A DNA stretch of 64,000 bases, from the NCBI RefSeq assembly GCF_025151045.1, contig NZ_CP102285.1, positions 4,650,001 through 4,714,000 of the forward strand, read 5' to 3'. How positions within the stretch are numbered: the stretch's first letter is position 1; each line of letters begins with the position of its first letter. Below, piece by piece: positions 56,014 to 64,000 of the stretch. A program made the position numbers and the translations under genes. Below the pieces are notes generated by a model. That model worked only from the letters and a program-made list of their open reading frames with translations, was not told the origin of the DNA and searched no databases. This stretch comes from Parabacteroides johnsonii DSM 18315. GTDB taxonomy: Bacteria; Bacteroidota; Bacteroidia; Bacteroidales; Tannerellaceae.

Positions 56014-57063
56014 ATGAATGTAGACATAACAGATTTAAAGACGGTCCGTTTGAGTCAGGACGGGAGTGCTGTGATTATCCTGGACCAGACCCGCTTGCCG
56101 GGATCTGAAGTATATGTTTCCCTCTCTTCAGCAGAAGAAGTTTGGGAGGCTATATACAAGTTAAAGGTACGCGGAGCACCGGCTATCGGGATAGTTGCTG
56201 CCTATGGTATTTATGTTTGCAGTCGGCTGATTGTGGCAAACACTTATGACAGTTTTTACAGTGAGTTCCTTCGGATGAAGGATTACCTGGCATCTTCTCG
56301 CCCGACTGCGGTCAACTTGGTTGCCGCTTTGGACCGGATGGAAAAAGTTGTGGTTGCCCATTCTATGAAGCCTGTTCCGGAAATAGTGGACTTGTTGCGT
56401 GTCGAATCGGAGGCGATCCGGGCGGAAGATGCGGCAGCTTGCCGTAAGATAGGAGAGAACTGTTTGTCCTTACTGCGTCCGGGAATGGGAATCCTGACAC
56501 ATTGTAATGCTGGTCATCTGGCAGTATCGGAATATGGAACGGCTCTGGCTCCGGTTTATTTAGGGGAAGAACGTGGATATGGCTTTAAGGTGTTTGCCGA
56601 TGAAACGCGGCCGCTGTTGCAGGGGGCACGTCTGACGGCTTACGAATTGCAGAAGGCAGGTGTGGATGTTACCCTGATCTGTGATAATATGGCATCGGTC
56701 GTCATGCGAAAAGGCTGGGTACAGGCTGTTGTGGTCGGTTGCGACCGGGTGGCGGCTAATGGCGATACGGCTAATAAGATCGGGACTTCGGGGGTAGCGA
56801 TTTTGGCCCGTCATTACGGAATTCCTTTTTATGTGTTGGGCCCGACATCCACCATTGATCTGAATTGCCCGGATGGAGATTCGATTGTGATTGAAGAACG
56901 GAATCCCGAGGAAATTACGGATATGTGGTATGCTTCGCGGATGGCACCCGAAGGGGTGAAAGCCTATAACCCGGCTTTTGATGTGACTTCTCACGACTTG
57001 ATAACTGCGATTATAACCGAAAAGGGGATCGCTTATCCCCCTTTCCATATGGAGGATTTCTGA
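56014..57063 (+). CDS. mtnA: S-methyl-5-thioribose-1-phosphate isomerase
   Basis: A 349-residue member of the eIF2B-like isomerase family. It has KLRVKLRGAPAIG-type [15 protein letters not shown], the catalytic cysteine in [11 protein letters not shown] and the catalytic aspartate in [19 protein letters not shown]. These mark MtnA, which turns methylthioribose 1-phosphate to methylthioribulose 1-phosphate in methionine salvage. Other salvage genes are not nearby, and close relatives act on other ribose phosphates, so the exact substrate is likely but not proven. Single gene with a weak TATTTTCG -7 element about 20 nt upstream. Confidence 0.86.
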   Translation: MNVDITDLKTVRLSQDGSAVIILDQTRLPGSEVYVSLSSAEEVWEAIYKLKVRGAPAIGIVAAYGIYVCSRLIVANTYDSFYSEFLRMKDYLASSRPTAVNLVAALDRMEKVVVAHSMKPVPEIVDLLRVESEAIRAEDAAACRKIGENCLSLLRPGMGILTHCNAGHLAVSEYGTALAPVYLGEERGYGFKVFADETRPLLQGARLTAYELQKAGVDVTLICDNMASVVMRKGWVQAVVVGCDRVAANGDTANKIGTSGVAILARHYGIPFYVLGPTSTIDLNCPDGDSIVIEERNPEEITDMWYASRMAPEGVKAYNPAFDVTSHDLITAIITEKGIAYPPFHMEDF

Positions 57064-57081
57064 AAAATATTTATGGAAAGT

Positions 57082-57112
57082 TTTGCTAATCCCGAAACAA
57101 TCAGTAATTTTG
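57082..57112 (+). promoter_or_regulatory. rpsU promoter
   Basis: TTTG at 57082-57085, a 19-nt spacer and TAATTTTG at 57105-57112 match the Bacteroidetes promoter pattern, about 48 nt before the rpsU start. Confidence 0.7.
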
Positions 57113-57160
57113 CTGCCCAATTTGTGGATATAGTAATTAAACAATATAATAAATTAAATT

Positions 57161-57352
57161 ATGATCGTAGTTCCATTAAAAGAAGGCGAAAACATTGAAA
57201 AAGCGCTGAAGAAATTCAAAAGAAAGTTTGAAAAAACAGGTGTAGTAAAAGAATTGAGAAACCGTCAGGCTTTCGAAAAACCCTCTGTAGCAAAGAGAAA
57301 ACAAACTATGCGTGCTGTTTACGTTCAGCAATTACAGCAGGTAGAAGAATAA
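57161..57352 (+). CDS. rpsU: 30S ribosomal protein S21
   Basis: A 63-residue basic protein of the small ribosomal subunit, near the mRNA exit channel and needed for normal initiation. It opens MIVVPLKEGENIEKALKKFK and has the family helix pattern RKFEKTGVVKELRNRQAFEK followed by a basic tail. In Bacteroidetes S21 helps hide the anti-Shine-Dalgarno sequence, which fits the lack of SD sites here. It has its own promoter. Confidence 0.93.
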   Translation: MIVVPLKEGENIEKALKKFKRKFEKTGVVKELRNRQAFEKPSVAKRKQTMRAVYVQQLQQVEE

Positions 57353-57428
57353 AAATACAAAATCTATCTGCCAGGCTTGTTTTATTGGATTCTTATTCCT
57401 ATTTTCGTTGCATAAAAGTTGATGCAAC

Positions 57429-58337
57429 GTGAATGTGCGGATTGATTCATTTTTAGATTGTCTTCGGTATGAACGGAATTATTCCGAATATACGATTGGT
57501 GCTTATTCTAAAGATTTGCAGCAGTTTGAAGATTTTGTAAAAGAGAAGAAGGAAGGCATATTTGTGCCGGAGGAAGTGGATGCGGATATTGTACGGAATT
57601 GGATTATATCTTTGTTGGATAATAAGATTTCGCCCGTGTCTGTCAACCGGAAATTGAGTTCTTTGAAATCTTTTTTTAAATTCCTTATGAAGCAGGGATT
57701 TGTTTCTGTAAACCCGTTACGGTTTGTGACCGGTCCGAAAACAAAGAAGCCGTTACCTACTTTTGTAAAAGAGAAGGATATGGAAGAGTTGTTGGATGGA
57801 GATGGGTTTGATGAGGATTTTGAAGGGGTGAGGGATCGTTTAATACTTGAAATGCTTTATGATACCGGGGTGAGGCGTTCGGAGTTGGTCGGATTACAAG
57901 ATATCGATATCGACTACGATGCCATGTTAATCAAGGTAACAGGTAAGCGTAACAAGCAGCGGCTGATTCCTTTTGCAGAAAGATTAAAAAACTTGATGCT
58001 TGCATACACAGAAGTCCGAAATCGTGAAGTTGGCGCAGGAAGCGGATGGTTCTTTGTCCGGAAGAATGGAGAACAGTTGTCTACGGGTATTCTTTATACG
58101 ATAGTAAAAAAGAAGCTCTCGGATATTCCGACATTGGCAAAATGCAGTCCCCACGTATTAAGGCATTCGTTTGCAACAAGTATGTTGAATAATGGAGCGG
58201 AGTTGAACGCCGTGAAAGAGTTACTCGGACACAGCAGTCTGGCTTCTACCAGCATTTACACACATACAACCTTTGAGGAATTAAAAAAAGTGTATCATGC
58301 TCATCCAAGAGCACAAAAAGAAGGAGGTTTATTATGA
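57429..58337 (+). CDS. Xer-type tyrosine recombinase
   Basis: A 302-residue site-specific recombinase. The N-terminal SAM-like domain contains LRYERNYSEYTIGAYSKDLQ. The catalytic domain has TGVRRSELVGL (Arg I), KVTGKRNKQRLIPF (Lys), SPHVLRHSFATSML (His-x-x-Arg) and GHSSLASTSIYTHTT (His and nucleophile Tyr). This matches XerC/XerD, which resolve chromosome dimers at dif. The only in-frame start is GTG at 57429 (or a further non-ATG codon); an ATG at 57422 is in another frame. Its end overlaps hpf by 4 nt. XerC versus XerD cannot be told here. Confidence 0.88.
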   Translation: MNVRIDSFLDCLRYERNYSEYTIGAYSKDLQQFEDFVKEKKEGIFVPEEVDADIVRNWIISLLDNKISPVSVNRKLSSLKSFFKFLMKQGFVSVNPLRFVTGPKTKKPLPTFVKEKDMEELLDGDGFDEDFEGVRDRLILEMLYDTGVRRSELVGLQDIDIDYDAMLIKVTGKRNKQRLIPFAERLKNLMLAYTEVRNREVGAGSGWFFVRKNGEQLSTGILYTIVKKKLSDIPTLAKCSPHVLRHSFATSMLNNGAELNAVKELLGHSSLASTSIYTHTTFEELKKVYHAHPRAQKEGGLL

Positions 58338-58633
58338 ACATTAGAATTCAAGCAATTCATTTTGACGCAACCGATCAATTAGAAGCGTTTATTCAGAAGA
58401 AAGTGTCTAAGTTGGAACAGTATTTCGACGGCATTATATCGGCAGAAGTTAGTTTAAAGGTTGTAAAACCAGAATCTGCAAAGAATAAAGAAGCTGCTAT
58501 TCGATTGATTATTAAAAATGGAGATTGTTTTGCCGAAAAGGTAAATGATACCTTTGAAGAATCAATTGACGAATGCGTAGAAGCATTAGAGAAACAGTTA
58601 GTTAAATTCAAGGAAAAAATCAGAGCCAAATAA
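58334..58633 (+). CDS. hpf: ribosome hibernation factor, short HPF type
   Basis: A 99-residue protein of the HPF/YfiA (RaiA) family that binds idle 30S subunits and blocks the A and P sites. It opens MNIRIQAIHFDATDQLEAFI and continues with a KKVSKLEQYFDG helix and the SAEVSLKVVKPESAKNKEAA strand-helix region, the typical beta-alpha-beta-beta-beta-alpha fold. It is the short form, without the C-terminal dimerisation domain. It is translationally coupled to the recombinase gene by a 4-nt overlap and followed by a strong terminator. Confidence 0.9.
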   Translation: MNIRIQAIHFDATDQLEAFIQKKVSKLEQYFDGIISAEVSLKVVKPESAKNKEAAIRLIIKNGDCFAEKVNDTFEESIDECVEALEKQLVKFKEKIRAK

Positions 58634-58650
58634 AAAAAACGGTAGATAAA

Positions 58651-58681
58651 TTTGGTATATAAGAAATAATGCCTAAATTTG
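58651..58681 (+). promoter_or_regulatory. promoter of the tRNA-tuf operon, overlapping a terminator
   Basis: TTTG (58651-58654), 19 nt, TAAATTTG (58674-58681): a close consensus match. The predicted start near 58688 lies in the first arm of the terminator at 58681-58713, so new transcripts would carry only part of that arm. Confidence 0.65.
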
Positions 58682-58718
58682 CAGCCGTTTCGCCTTGGTG
58701 ACGAAACGGCTGCTTTTT
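58681..58718 (+). terminator. terminator of the recombinase-hpf operon
   Basis: GCAGCCGTTTCG (58681-58692) and CGAAACGGCTGC (58702-58713) form a perfect 12-bp stem followed by five T residues. Confidence 0.9.
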
Positions 58719-58729
58719 GAAGCAGGCTT

Positions 58730-58803
58730 GCCTCTTTAGCTCAGTTGGCCAGAGCACGTGATTTGTAATCTCGGGGTCGTTGGTTCGAATCCGACAAGAG
58801 GCT
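58730..58803 (+). tRNA. tRNA-Thr (TGT)
   Basis: A full cloverleaf: acceptor GCCTCTT/AAGAGGC, D-loop AGCTCAGTTGGCCAGAGC, anticodon loop TTTGTAA with anticodon TGT, T-loop GGTTCGAATCC. The 3' CCA is not encoded. First tRNA of a Thr-Tyr-Gly-Thr set before tuf, the same order as thrU-tyrU-glyT-thrT-tufB in E. coli. Confidence 0.97.
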
Positions 58804-58808
58804 CAAAA

Positions 58809-58893
58809 TAGTTGATGGTGGAAAGTTGACAGTTGACAGTTTATGTCACTTTCCAGTTTTATCTGTCAACTATCAATTTTTAACTGTCAACTT
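58809..58893 (+). repeat. heptamer inverted repeat (TTGACAG type) inside the tRNA cluster
   Basis: AGTTGACAGTTGACAG-type units at the left (58809-58842) face complementary CTGTCAAC units at the right (58849-58893). It lies between tRNA-Thr and tRNA-Tyr, 3 nt before the latter. Confidence 0.82.
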
Positions 58894-58896
58894 ATT

Positions 58897-58979
58897 GGGC
58901 AGTTACCAGAGTGGCCAAATGGGGCTGACTGTAACTCAGCTGTCTTTCGACTTCGGTGGTTCGAATCCATCACTGCCCA
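58897..58979 (+). tRNA. tRNA-Tyr (GTA)
   Basis: Acceptor GGGCAGT/ACTGCCC, anticodon GTA in the loop CTGTAAC, and a long variable arm as expected for Tyr (TGTCTTTCGACTTC region). Discriminator A at 58979. Confidence 0.96.
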
Positions 58980-58987
58980 CGATAATT

Positions 58988-59060
58988 GCGGAAGTAGCTC
59001 AGTTGATAGAGCATTAGCCTTCCAAGCTGAGGGTCGCGGGTTTGAGCCCCGTCTTCCGCT
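58988..59060 (+). tRNA. tRNA-Gly (TCC)
   Basis: Acceptor GCGGAAG/CTTCCGC, D-arm AGCTCAGTTGATAGAGC, anticodon loop CTTCCAA with anticodon TCC, T-arm GGGTTTGAGCCCC. Discriminator T. Confidence 0.97.
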
Positions 59061-59070
59061 CTTATTTATT

Positions 59071-59142
<72 letters not shown>

Positions 59143-59192
59143 CAATGATATTTTAGAACATGATCATTAATCAAATAAAGAACAATTAAGTT

Positions 59193-60380
59193 ATGGCAAA
59201 AGAGAAATTTGACAGATCGAAACCACATGTGAACATTGGTACGATTGGTCACGTTGACCACGGTAAAACAACTTTGACAGCTGCTATCACAACAGTATTG
59301 GCAAAGAAAGGTCTTTCAGAACTGCGTTCATTCGACTCAATCGACAACGCTCCTGAAGAAAAAGAAAGAGGTATCACTATCAACACTTCTCACGTAGAGT
59401 ATTCGACTGCAAACCGCCACTATGCTCACGTAGACTGTCCGGGTCACGCCGACTACGTAAAGAACATGGTAACTGGTGCTGCTCAGATGGACGGTGCTAT
59501 CATCGTTGTTGCTGCAACTGATGGTCCTATGCCTCAGACTCGCGAGCACATCTTGTTGGCTCGTCAGGTAAACGTTCCGAGATTGGTTGTTTTCATGAAC
59601 AAATGTGACATGGTAGACGACGAAGAAATGTTGGAATTGGTTGAAATGGAAATGAGAGAACTTCTTTCTTTCTACGATTTCGACGGTGATAACACTCCGA
59701 TCATTCGTGGCTCTGCTTTGGGCGCTTTGAACGGTGATGCAAAATGGGAAGAAAAAGTAATGGAACTGATGGAAGCTTGCGATACTTGGATTCCGCTGCC
59801 TCCGCGTGAAATTGACAAACCTTTCTTGATGCCTATTGAAGACGTATTCTCTATCACAGGTCGTGGTACAGTTGCTACTGGCCGTATCGAAACTGGTATC
59901 GTAAAAGTTGGTGATGAAGTTCAGATCATCGGTCTGGGTGCTGACGGAAAGAAATCTGTTGTTACAGGTGTTGAAATGTTCCGTAAGTTGCTGGATCAGG
60001 GTGAAGCTGGTGACAACGTTGGTTTGTTGCTTCGTGGTATCGACAAGAACGAAATCAAACGTGGTATGGTAATCTGCCACCCGGGTCAGGTTAAAGAACA
60101 CTCTCGCTTCAAAGCTGAGGTTTATATCCTGAAGAAAGAAGAAGGTGGTCGTCACACTCCGTTCCACAACAAATATCGTCCTCAGTTCTATATCCGTACA
60201 TTGGACGTAACTGGCGAAATTACTCTTCCGGAAGGAACTGAAATGGTAATGCCTGGTGATAACGTTACAATCGACGTTGAACTGATCTACCCGGTAGCTT
60301 GTAACGTAGGTCTTCGTTTCGCTATCCGCGAAGGTGGACGTACAGTAGGTGCTGGTCAGATCACAGAATTAGAAAACTAA
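59193..60380 (+). CDS. tuf: elongation factor Tu
   Basis: A 395-residue GTPase that carries aminoacyl-tRNA to the ribosome. The canonical GTPase motifs are present: [10 protein letters not shown] (G1), ERGITINTS (switch I), DCPGHADYV (G3 with the catalytic His) and [10 protein letters not shown] (G4), then barrel domains II and III ending QITELEN. It contrasts with the degenerate EF-G paralogue at 8595. It sits between the Thr-Tyr-Gly-Thr tRNA set and tRNA-Trp. Confidence 0.98.
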   Translation: MAKEKFDRSKPHVNIGTIGHVDHGKTTLTAAITTVLAKKGLSELRSFDSIDNAPEEKERGITINTSHVEYSTANRHYAHVDCPGHADYVKNMVTGAAQMDGAIIVVAATDGPMPQTREHILLARQVNVPRLVVFMNKCDMVDDEEMLELVEMEMRELLSFYDFDGDNTPIIRGSALGALNGDAKWEEKVMELMEACDTWIPLPPREIDKPFLMPIEDVFSITGRGTVATGRIETGIVKVGDEVQIIGLGADGKKSVVTGVEMFRKLLDQGEAGDNVGLLLRGIDKNEIKRGMVICHPGQVKEHSRFKAEVYILKKEEGGRHTPFHNKYRPQFYIRTLDVTGEITLPEGTEMVMPGDNVTIDVELIYPVACNVGLRFAIREGGRTVGAGQITELEN

Positions 60381-60396
60381 TTCAAATACATAAATG

Positions 60397-60426
60397 TAGC
60401 CAGTCTTGTTTAAGGCTGGCTATTTT
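60397..60426 (+). terminator. weak hairpin between tuf and tRNA-Trp
   Basis: TAGCCAG (60397-60403) pairs with CTGGCTA (60416-60422) and is followed by a four-T stretch that runs into the tRNA. It may attenuate or mark a processing site. Confidence 0.55.
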
Positions 60427-60499
60427 ACGGAACTAGCTCAGTTGGTAGAGCACTGGTCTCCAAAACCAGGTGTCGGGAGTTCGAGCCTCTCGTTCCGTG
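60427..60499 (+). tRNA. tRNA-Trp (CCA)
   Basis: Acceptor ACGGAAC/GTTCCGT, D-arm AGCTCAGTTGGTAGAGC, anticodon loop CTCCAAA with anticodon CCA, T-arm GGGAGTTCGAGCCTCTC. Discriminator G. It lies 20 nt before secE, an arrangement seen in several phyla. Confidence 0.97.
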
Positions 60500-60518
60500 C
60501 TAAAAATCTATAGATTCG

Positions 60519-60713
60519 ATGAAAAAGATAATTAATTATATTAAGGAATCTTATAACGAACTTGTTTATAAAGTTTCTTGGCCTACGAGAACAGAGCTTT
60601 CCAATAGTGCTGTGGTTGTTATGTTTGCTTCCCTTATAATCGCGGCATTAATCTTTGTTATTGATTTAGGCTTTGAGGGCGTGATGCGTTTCTTCTACGA
60701 GAAAATCTTTTAA
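60519..60713 (+). CDS. secE: preprotein translocase subunit SecE
   Basis: A 64-residue single-span inner-membrane protein that braces SecY in the Sec translocon. It has the amphipathic helix IKESYNELVYKVSWPTRTEL, whose VSWPTR is the SecE hallmark, followed by the membrane helix VVVMFASLIIAALIFVIDLG. The short one-helix form is usual outside the enterics. It is followed 12 nt later by nusG. Confidence 0.95.
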   Translation: MKKIINYIKESYNELVYKVSWPTRTELSNSAVVVMFASLIIAALIFVIDLGFEGVMRFFYEKIF

Positions 60714-60725
60714 TCAGTTTAAAGT

Positions 60726-61268
60726 ATGTCTGATATTCAAAAGAAATTTTATGTTCTGCGTGCCATTAGCGGCAAGGAGAATAAAGTCAGAGAGTACCTT
60801 GAGGCTGAGTTGAAGAATACTGACTTAGGTGAGTATGTGTCACAGGTCTTGATTCCTACTGAAAAGACTTTTACGGTACGTAATGGTAAGAAGGTGATGA
60901 AAGAACGCGCTTACTTGCCTGGATACGTTTTGGTAGAAGCTGCTTTGGTTGGAGAAGTCGCTCATCGATTGAGAAACATTCCTAACGTAATCGGTTTTTT
61001 GGGTGGATCGGATAACCCCGTTCCCTTGCGTCCGGCAGAAGTTAGCCGTATCTTAGGTACGGTTGATGAATTGCAGGAACAGCAGGATGACCTGGATATT
61101 CAGTTTTATGTTGGAGAGAATGTGAAAATCACTTTTGGACCGTTTAACGGTTTCACGGGTGTAATCGAAGAGGTCAATGCCGAGAAAAAGAAACTTAAAG
61201 TGATGGTAAAAGTCTTCGGACGTAAAACACCGCTTGAGTTGGGTTATATGCAAGTGGAGAAGGAATAA
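60726..61268 (+). CDS. nusG: transcription elongation factor NusG
   Basis: A 180-residue factor that binds RNA polymerase and couples it to the ribosome or Rho. The NGN domain is at the N-terminus (KKFYVLRAISGKENKVREYL, with PGYVLVEA), and the KOW motif is near the end (NVKITFGPFNGFTGVIEEVN). It follows secE and precedes rplK, the conserved secE-nusG-rplKAJL-rpoBC order. Confidence 0.97.
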   Translation: MSDIQKKFYVLRAISGKENKVREYLEAELKNTDLGEYVSQVLIPTEKTFTVRNGKKVMKERAYLPGYVLVEAALVGEVAHRLRNIPNVIGFLGGSDNPVPLRPAEVSRILGTVDELQEQQDDLDIQFYVGENVKITFGPFNGFTGVIEEVNAEKKKLKVMVKVFGRKTPLELGYMQVEKE

Positions 61269-61342
61269 GTGCTCTTGTTACGAAAAGTACTGTCTTTCTT
61301 TAAAAGTTATCGATGTTATATATCTAAAAAATTTTAGAAACA

Positions 61343-61786
61343 ATGGCTAAAGAAGTTGCTGGACAAATCAAATTGCAGATTAAAGGAGGAGCAGCAAACC
61401 CTTCTCCCCCTGTAGGACCTGCTCTGGGTTCTAAGGGTATTAATATTATGGAGTTTTGCAAGCAATTTAATGCCAGAACCCAAGACAAGGCCGGTAAGAT
61501 ATTACCTGTTGTAATCACTTACTATGCCGATAAGTCTTTCGACTTTGTTGTAAAAACTCCTCCTGTTGCTATCCAGTTGTTGGAAGCTTCCAAACAGAAG
61601 AGTGGTTCTGCTGAGCCGAATCGTAAGAAGATTGCAGAAATCTCTTGGGATCAGGTAAAAACTATTGCAGAGGACAAGTTGGTCGATCTGAACTGCTTCA
61701 CTGTCGAGTCAGCTATGAGAATGGTTGCCGGAACAGCAAGAAGTATGGGTATCACTGTTAAAGGGACATTCCCGGGTAATAATTAA
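61343..61786 (+). CDS. rplK: 50S ribosomal protein L11
   Basis: A 147-residue protein that forms the GTPase-associated stalk base with 23S rRNA helices 43/44. It shows [20 protein letters not shown] (the proline-rich N-terminal domain bound by thiopeptides) and the C-terminal rRNA-binding [13 protein letters not shown]. The start is at 61343, 74 nt after nusG. In other bacteria L1 represses the L11-L1 operon by binding its leader. Confidence 0.98.
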   Translation: MAKEVAGQIKLQIKGGAANPSPPVGPALGSKGINIMEFCKQFNARTQDKAGKILPVVITYYADKSFDFVVKTPPVAIQLLEASKQKSGSAEPNRKKIAEISWDQVKTIAEDKLVDLNCFTVESAMRMVAGTARSMGITVKGTFPGNN

Positions 61787-61801
61787 TAAACTTCAATTGA
61801 G

Positions 61802-62500
61802 ATGAGTAAACTTACAAAAAATCAAAAGTTGGCTTTGGGCAAGATTGAAGCTGGGAAAGCGTACACATTGAAGGAAGCTTCAGCTTTGGTAAAAGAAATT
61901 ACTACTACTAAGTTTGATGCCTCTGTAGATGTTGATGTTCGTTTAGGTGTTGACCCTCGTAAAGCTAACCAAATGGTGAGAGGTGTGGTTTCACTGCCTC
62001 ACGGAACGGGTAAGCAGGTTCGGGTTCTCGCATTATGTACACCAGACAAGGAAGCTGAAGCTACTGCTGCAGGTGCTGACTATGTTGGATTGGATGAGTA
62101 TATTGAAAAGATTAAAGGCGGTTGGACTGATATTGACGTAATCATCACTATGCCTTCTATCATGGGTAAGATTGGTGCTCTGGGTAGAGTGTTAGGCCCG
62201 CGTGGTTTGATGCCTAACCCTAAGAGTGGTACGGTTACCAATGAAATTGGAAACGCAGTGAAAGAAGTTAAGCAAGGTAAGATCGACTTTAAGGTAGACA
62301 AATCCGGTATCGTTCACACTTCAATCGGTAAGATTTCTTTCAATCCCGATCAGATTCGTGACAATGCTAAGGAATTTATTTCAACTCTTTTGAAGTTGAA
62401 ACCGTCTGCAGCTAAAGGTACATATATAAAGAGCATTTATCTTTCAAGTACAATGAGTGCGGGTATTAAAATTGACCCCAAATCAGTTGAAGAAAACTAA
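61802..62500 (+). CDS. rplA: 50S ribosomal protein L1
   Basis: A 232-residue protein of the L1 stalk, which moves with the E-site tRNA. It shows [37 protein letters not shown] and [17 protein letters not shown], all hallmarks of L1. It lies 15 nt after rplK. Confidence 0.98.
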   Translation: MSKLTKNQKLALGKIEAGKAYTLKEASALVKEITTTKFDASVDVDVRLGVDPRKANQMVRGVVSLPHGTGKQVRVLALCTPDKEAEATAAGADYVGLDEYIEKIKGGWTDIDVIITMPSIMGKIGALGRVLGPRGLMPNPKSGTVTNEIGNAVKEVKQGKIDFKVDKSGIVHTSIGKISFNPDQIRDNAKEFISTLLKLKPSAAKGTYIKSIYLSSTMSAGIKIDPKSVEEN

Positions 62501-62516
62501 TTAAAATTATTGGACA

Positions 62517-63047
62517 ATGAAAAAGGAAGATAAAGGCTTAATTATAGGTCAACTGACTGAGATCGTAAAGGAATATCCTAACTTCTATTTGACTGACATC
62601 GAAGCATTGGATGCTGAGAAAACCAGCAAATTGAGACGGGAATGTTTCAAGAAAGAGATCAAGTTGGTTGTTGTAAAGAATAACTTGCTTAAAAAGGCAT
62701 TGGAAAATGTAGAAGGCGATTTTTCTCCTCTGCAGGTTGCAATGAAAGGCAATACGGCTGTGATGTTCTCACAGACTGCTAATGCTCCCGCTCGTCTGAT
62801 TAAGGAATTTACTAAGGATGCTAAGAAAGATGCTCCCGCTAAACCGGCATTGAAAGCTGCCTATGTACAGGAAAGCTTCTATGTAGGTGCAGAAAATCTT
62901 GAAGCCTTAGTAAATATCAAGAGCAAAAACGAACTTATCGGAGATGTTATCATGTTGTTGCAATCTCCGGCGAAGAACGTTATTTCTGCTCTTCAGTCAT
63001 CAGGACAAACTATCCATGGTCTGTTGAAGACTTTGGAAGAAAGATAA
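62517..63047 (+). CDS. rplJ: 50S ribosomal protein L10
   Basis: A 176-residue protein that anchors L7/L12 dimers to the ribosome. It begins MKKEDKGLIIGQLTEIVKEY, has the TSKLRRECFKKEIKLVVVKN region that binds rRNA, and ends with the L7/L12-binding helix. It lies only 16 nt after rplA, so the long L10 leader known from enterics is absent here. Confidence 0.97.
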   Translation: MKKEDKGLIIGQLTEIVKEYPNFYLTDIEALDAEKTSKLRRECFKKEIKLVVVKNNLLKKALENVEGDFSPLQVAMKGNTAVMFSQTANAPARLIKEFTKDAKKDAPAKPALKAAYVQESFYVGAENLEALVNIKSKNELIGDVIMLLQSPAKNVISALQSSGQTIHGLLKTLEER

Positions 63048-63092
63048 TTTTTTTAATTTACACAGATAAACAAACATTTAAATCATACAAAA

Positions 63093-63470
63093 ATGGCAGA
63101 TTTGAAAGCTTTTGCAGAACAATTAGTAAACCTGACCGTAAAAGAAGTTAGCGAACTGGCTACAATCCTGAAAGAAGAATATGGTATCGAACCTGCAGCT
63201 GCAGCTGTTGCTGTTGCTGGTCCTGCTGCTGGTGGCGCTGCTGCCGCTGCAGAAGAAAAAACTTCTTTTGACGTAGTATTGAAAGCAGCTGGTGCAAACA
63301 AGCTGGCTATCGTTAAGTTAGTAAAAGAATTAACTGGTCTTGGTTTGAAAGAAGCTAAAGATATGGTTGACGGTGCTCCTAGCGCTATCAAAGAAGGAAT
63401 CGCTAAAGCTGATGCTGAAGCATTAAAGAAACAGTTGGAAGAAGCTGGAGCTGAAGTTGAGCTTAAATAG
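63093..63470 (+). CDS. rplL: 50S ribosomal protein L7/L12
   Basis: A 125-residue acidic stalk protein that recruits translation factors. The N-terminal dimer domain is followed by an Ala-rich hinge ([13 protein letters not shown]), and then the globular domain with [20 protein letters not shown] and [20 protein letters not shown]. Gene order and length are standard. Confidence 0.98.
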   Translation: MADLKAFAEQLVNLTVKEVSELATILKEEYGIEPAAAAVAVAGPAAGGAAAAAEEKTSFDVVLKAAGANKLAIVKLVKELTGLGLKEAKDMVDGAPSAIKEGIAKADAEALKKQLEEAGAEVELK

Positions 63471-63498
63471 TATTTATAACCTGGTAATCAGGTGATTT

Positions 63499-63537
63499 GG
63501 TTAAGAGTCTCCCTTAAAGGAGATTCTTAACCTTTTT
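63499..63537 (+). terminator. attenuator-like hairpin between rplL and rpoB
   Basis: GGTTAAGAGTCTCC (63499-63512) pairs with GGAGATTCTTAACC (63519-63532) with one mismatch, followed by five T residues. A second small hairpin, ACCTGGTAATCAGGT, lies just before it. Partial termination here would lower rpoB relative to ribosomal proteins, as in E. coli. Confidence 0.75.
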
Positions 63538-63577
63538 GTGTCTATAATTTCAATAAGTTCAATAAATTCCTTACTAG

Positions 63578-64000
63578 ATGTCTTCAACAGCTGAAAACCA
63601 AAGAGTTAATTTTGCTTCGATCAAAAATCAGTTCCCATATCCGGACTTTCTCGAAGTACAATTGAAGTCATTCCAAGACTTTCTTCAACTTGACACGCCT
63701 CCTGAAAAGAGAAAAAAGGAGGGATTGTATAAGGTATTTGCCGAGAATTTTCCGATAGCAGATACGCGTAACAATTTTGTGTTGGAGTTCTTAGATTACT
63801 ATATAGATCCGCCTCGCTATACGATTGACGAATGTATTGCTCGCGGATTAACCTATAGTGTGCCTTTAAAAGCGAAGTTAAAACTGTATTGTACAGACCC
63901 TGATCACGAAGATTTCGATACGGTGATACAGGATGTATATCTGGGCCCGATTCCGTATATGACGGAAAGAGGTACGTTCGTGATAAATGGTGCAGAGCGT
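63578..64000 (+). CDS. rpoB: RNA polymerase beta subunit, N-terminal part (partial)
   Basis: The first 141 codons of rpoB, running off the right edge. The start at 63578 gives [20 protein letters not shown]; the following [20 protein letters not shown] and [10 protein letters not shown] are typical of the beta subunit N-terminus (beta1 domain). It lies 107 nt after rplL. Confidence 0.96.
   Translation, partial: MSSTAENQRVNFASIKNQFPYPDFLEVQLKSFQDFLQLDTPPEKRKKEGLYKVFAENFPIADTRNNFVLEFLDYYIDPPRYTIDECIARGLTYSVPLKAKLKLYCTDPDHEDFDTVIQDVYLGPIPYMTERGTFVINGAER

Noticed and set aside
59337-60167. 276-codon minus-strand frame opposite tuf
   Set aside because: A codon-bias shadow of the highly expressed tuf gene; Phe/Thr/Ser-rich with no domain.
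62501-62516. L10 leader regulatory RNA before rplJ
   Set aside because: Only 16 nt separate rplA and rplJ, too short for the known structure.

Overview
The window looks like a chromosomal segment of a member of the Bacteroidales, most likely a Parabacteroides-like gut bacterium. The order comes from what is seen: TAnnTTTG-type promoters with an upstream TTTG, scarce Shine-Dalgarno sequences, a type III glutamine synthetase, a GH97 enzyme, a six-bladed beta-propeller lipoprotein, a MacB-like permease pair and an EF-G paralogue with a degenerate G domain. The genus is an inference from overall style only.

Layout. 1-6.2 kb: the start of an alpha-2-macroglobulin-like gene, thyA-folA, a lipoprotein aldose 1-epimerase, a 6S-like RNA candidate and a short UvrA paralogue. 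6.3-12.8 kb: a zeta-toxin-like kinase overlapping a 56-residue partner, hemW, the EF-G paralogue, and a phosphoesterase/glycosyltransferase pair. 13-25.8 kb: O-acetylhomoserine sulfhydrylase, a MATE exporter, a TPR/beta-barrel pair, Nudix, ROK kinase, VOC and MBL proteins, an Rpn-type nuclease and purT. 26-32 kb: a complete tripartite export operon (ABC ATPase, two MacB/FtsX permeases, HlyD-type adaptor, TolC-type channel) behind a palindromic operator. 32-38.9 kb: a double GH97 protein, a decayed ECF sigma factor, a frameshifted IS30 copy and a beta-propeller lipoprotein. 39-47.9 kb: glutamine synthetase III, membrane pyrophosphatase, patatin, GH13 enzyme and prs. 47.9-55.6 kb: an IS1182-family element, mnmA, a WG-repeat protein with a likely frameshifted N-terminus, an SGNH hydrolase and a small regulator/membrane-protein operon. 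56-64 kb: mtnA, rpsU, a Xer-type recombinase, hpf, then the cluster tRNA-Thr-Tyr-Gly-Thr, tuf, tRNA-Trp, secE, nusG, rplK, rplA, rplJ, rplL and the start of rpoB.

The non-coding DNA is unusually structured. Six intergenic sites carry hairpins whose arms are tandem heptanucleotides, with a different heptamer at different sites. There is a 21-bp-phased array of CGACAACGTC units upstream of the export operon, a pair of ~150-bp GC-rich interspersed repeats, and a promoter that overlaps a terminator just before the tRNA cluster. No CRISPR array, prophage or conjugative module is visible. The most interesting protein is the EF-G paralogue, which lacks the catalytic switch residues of a working translational GTPase. 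All calls are from reading the sequence; no database search was run.
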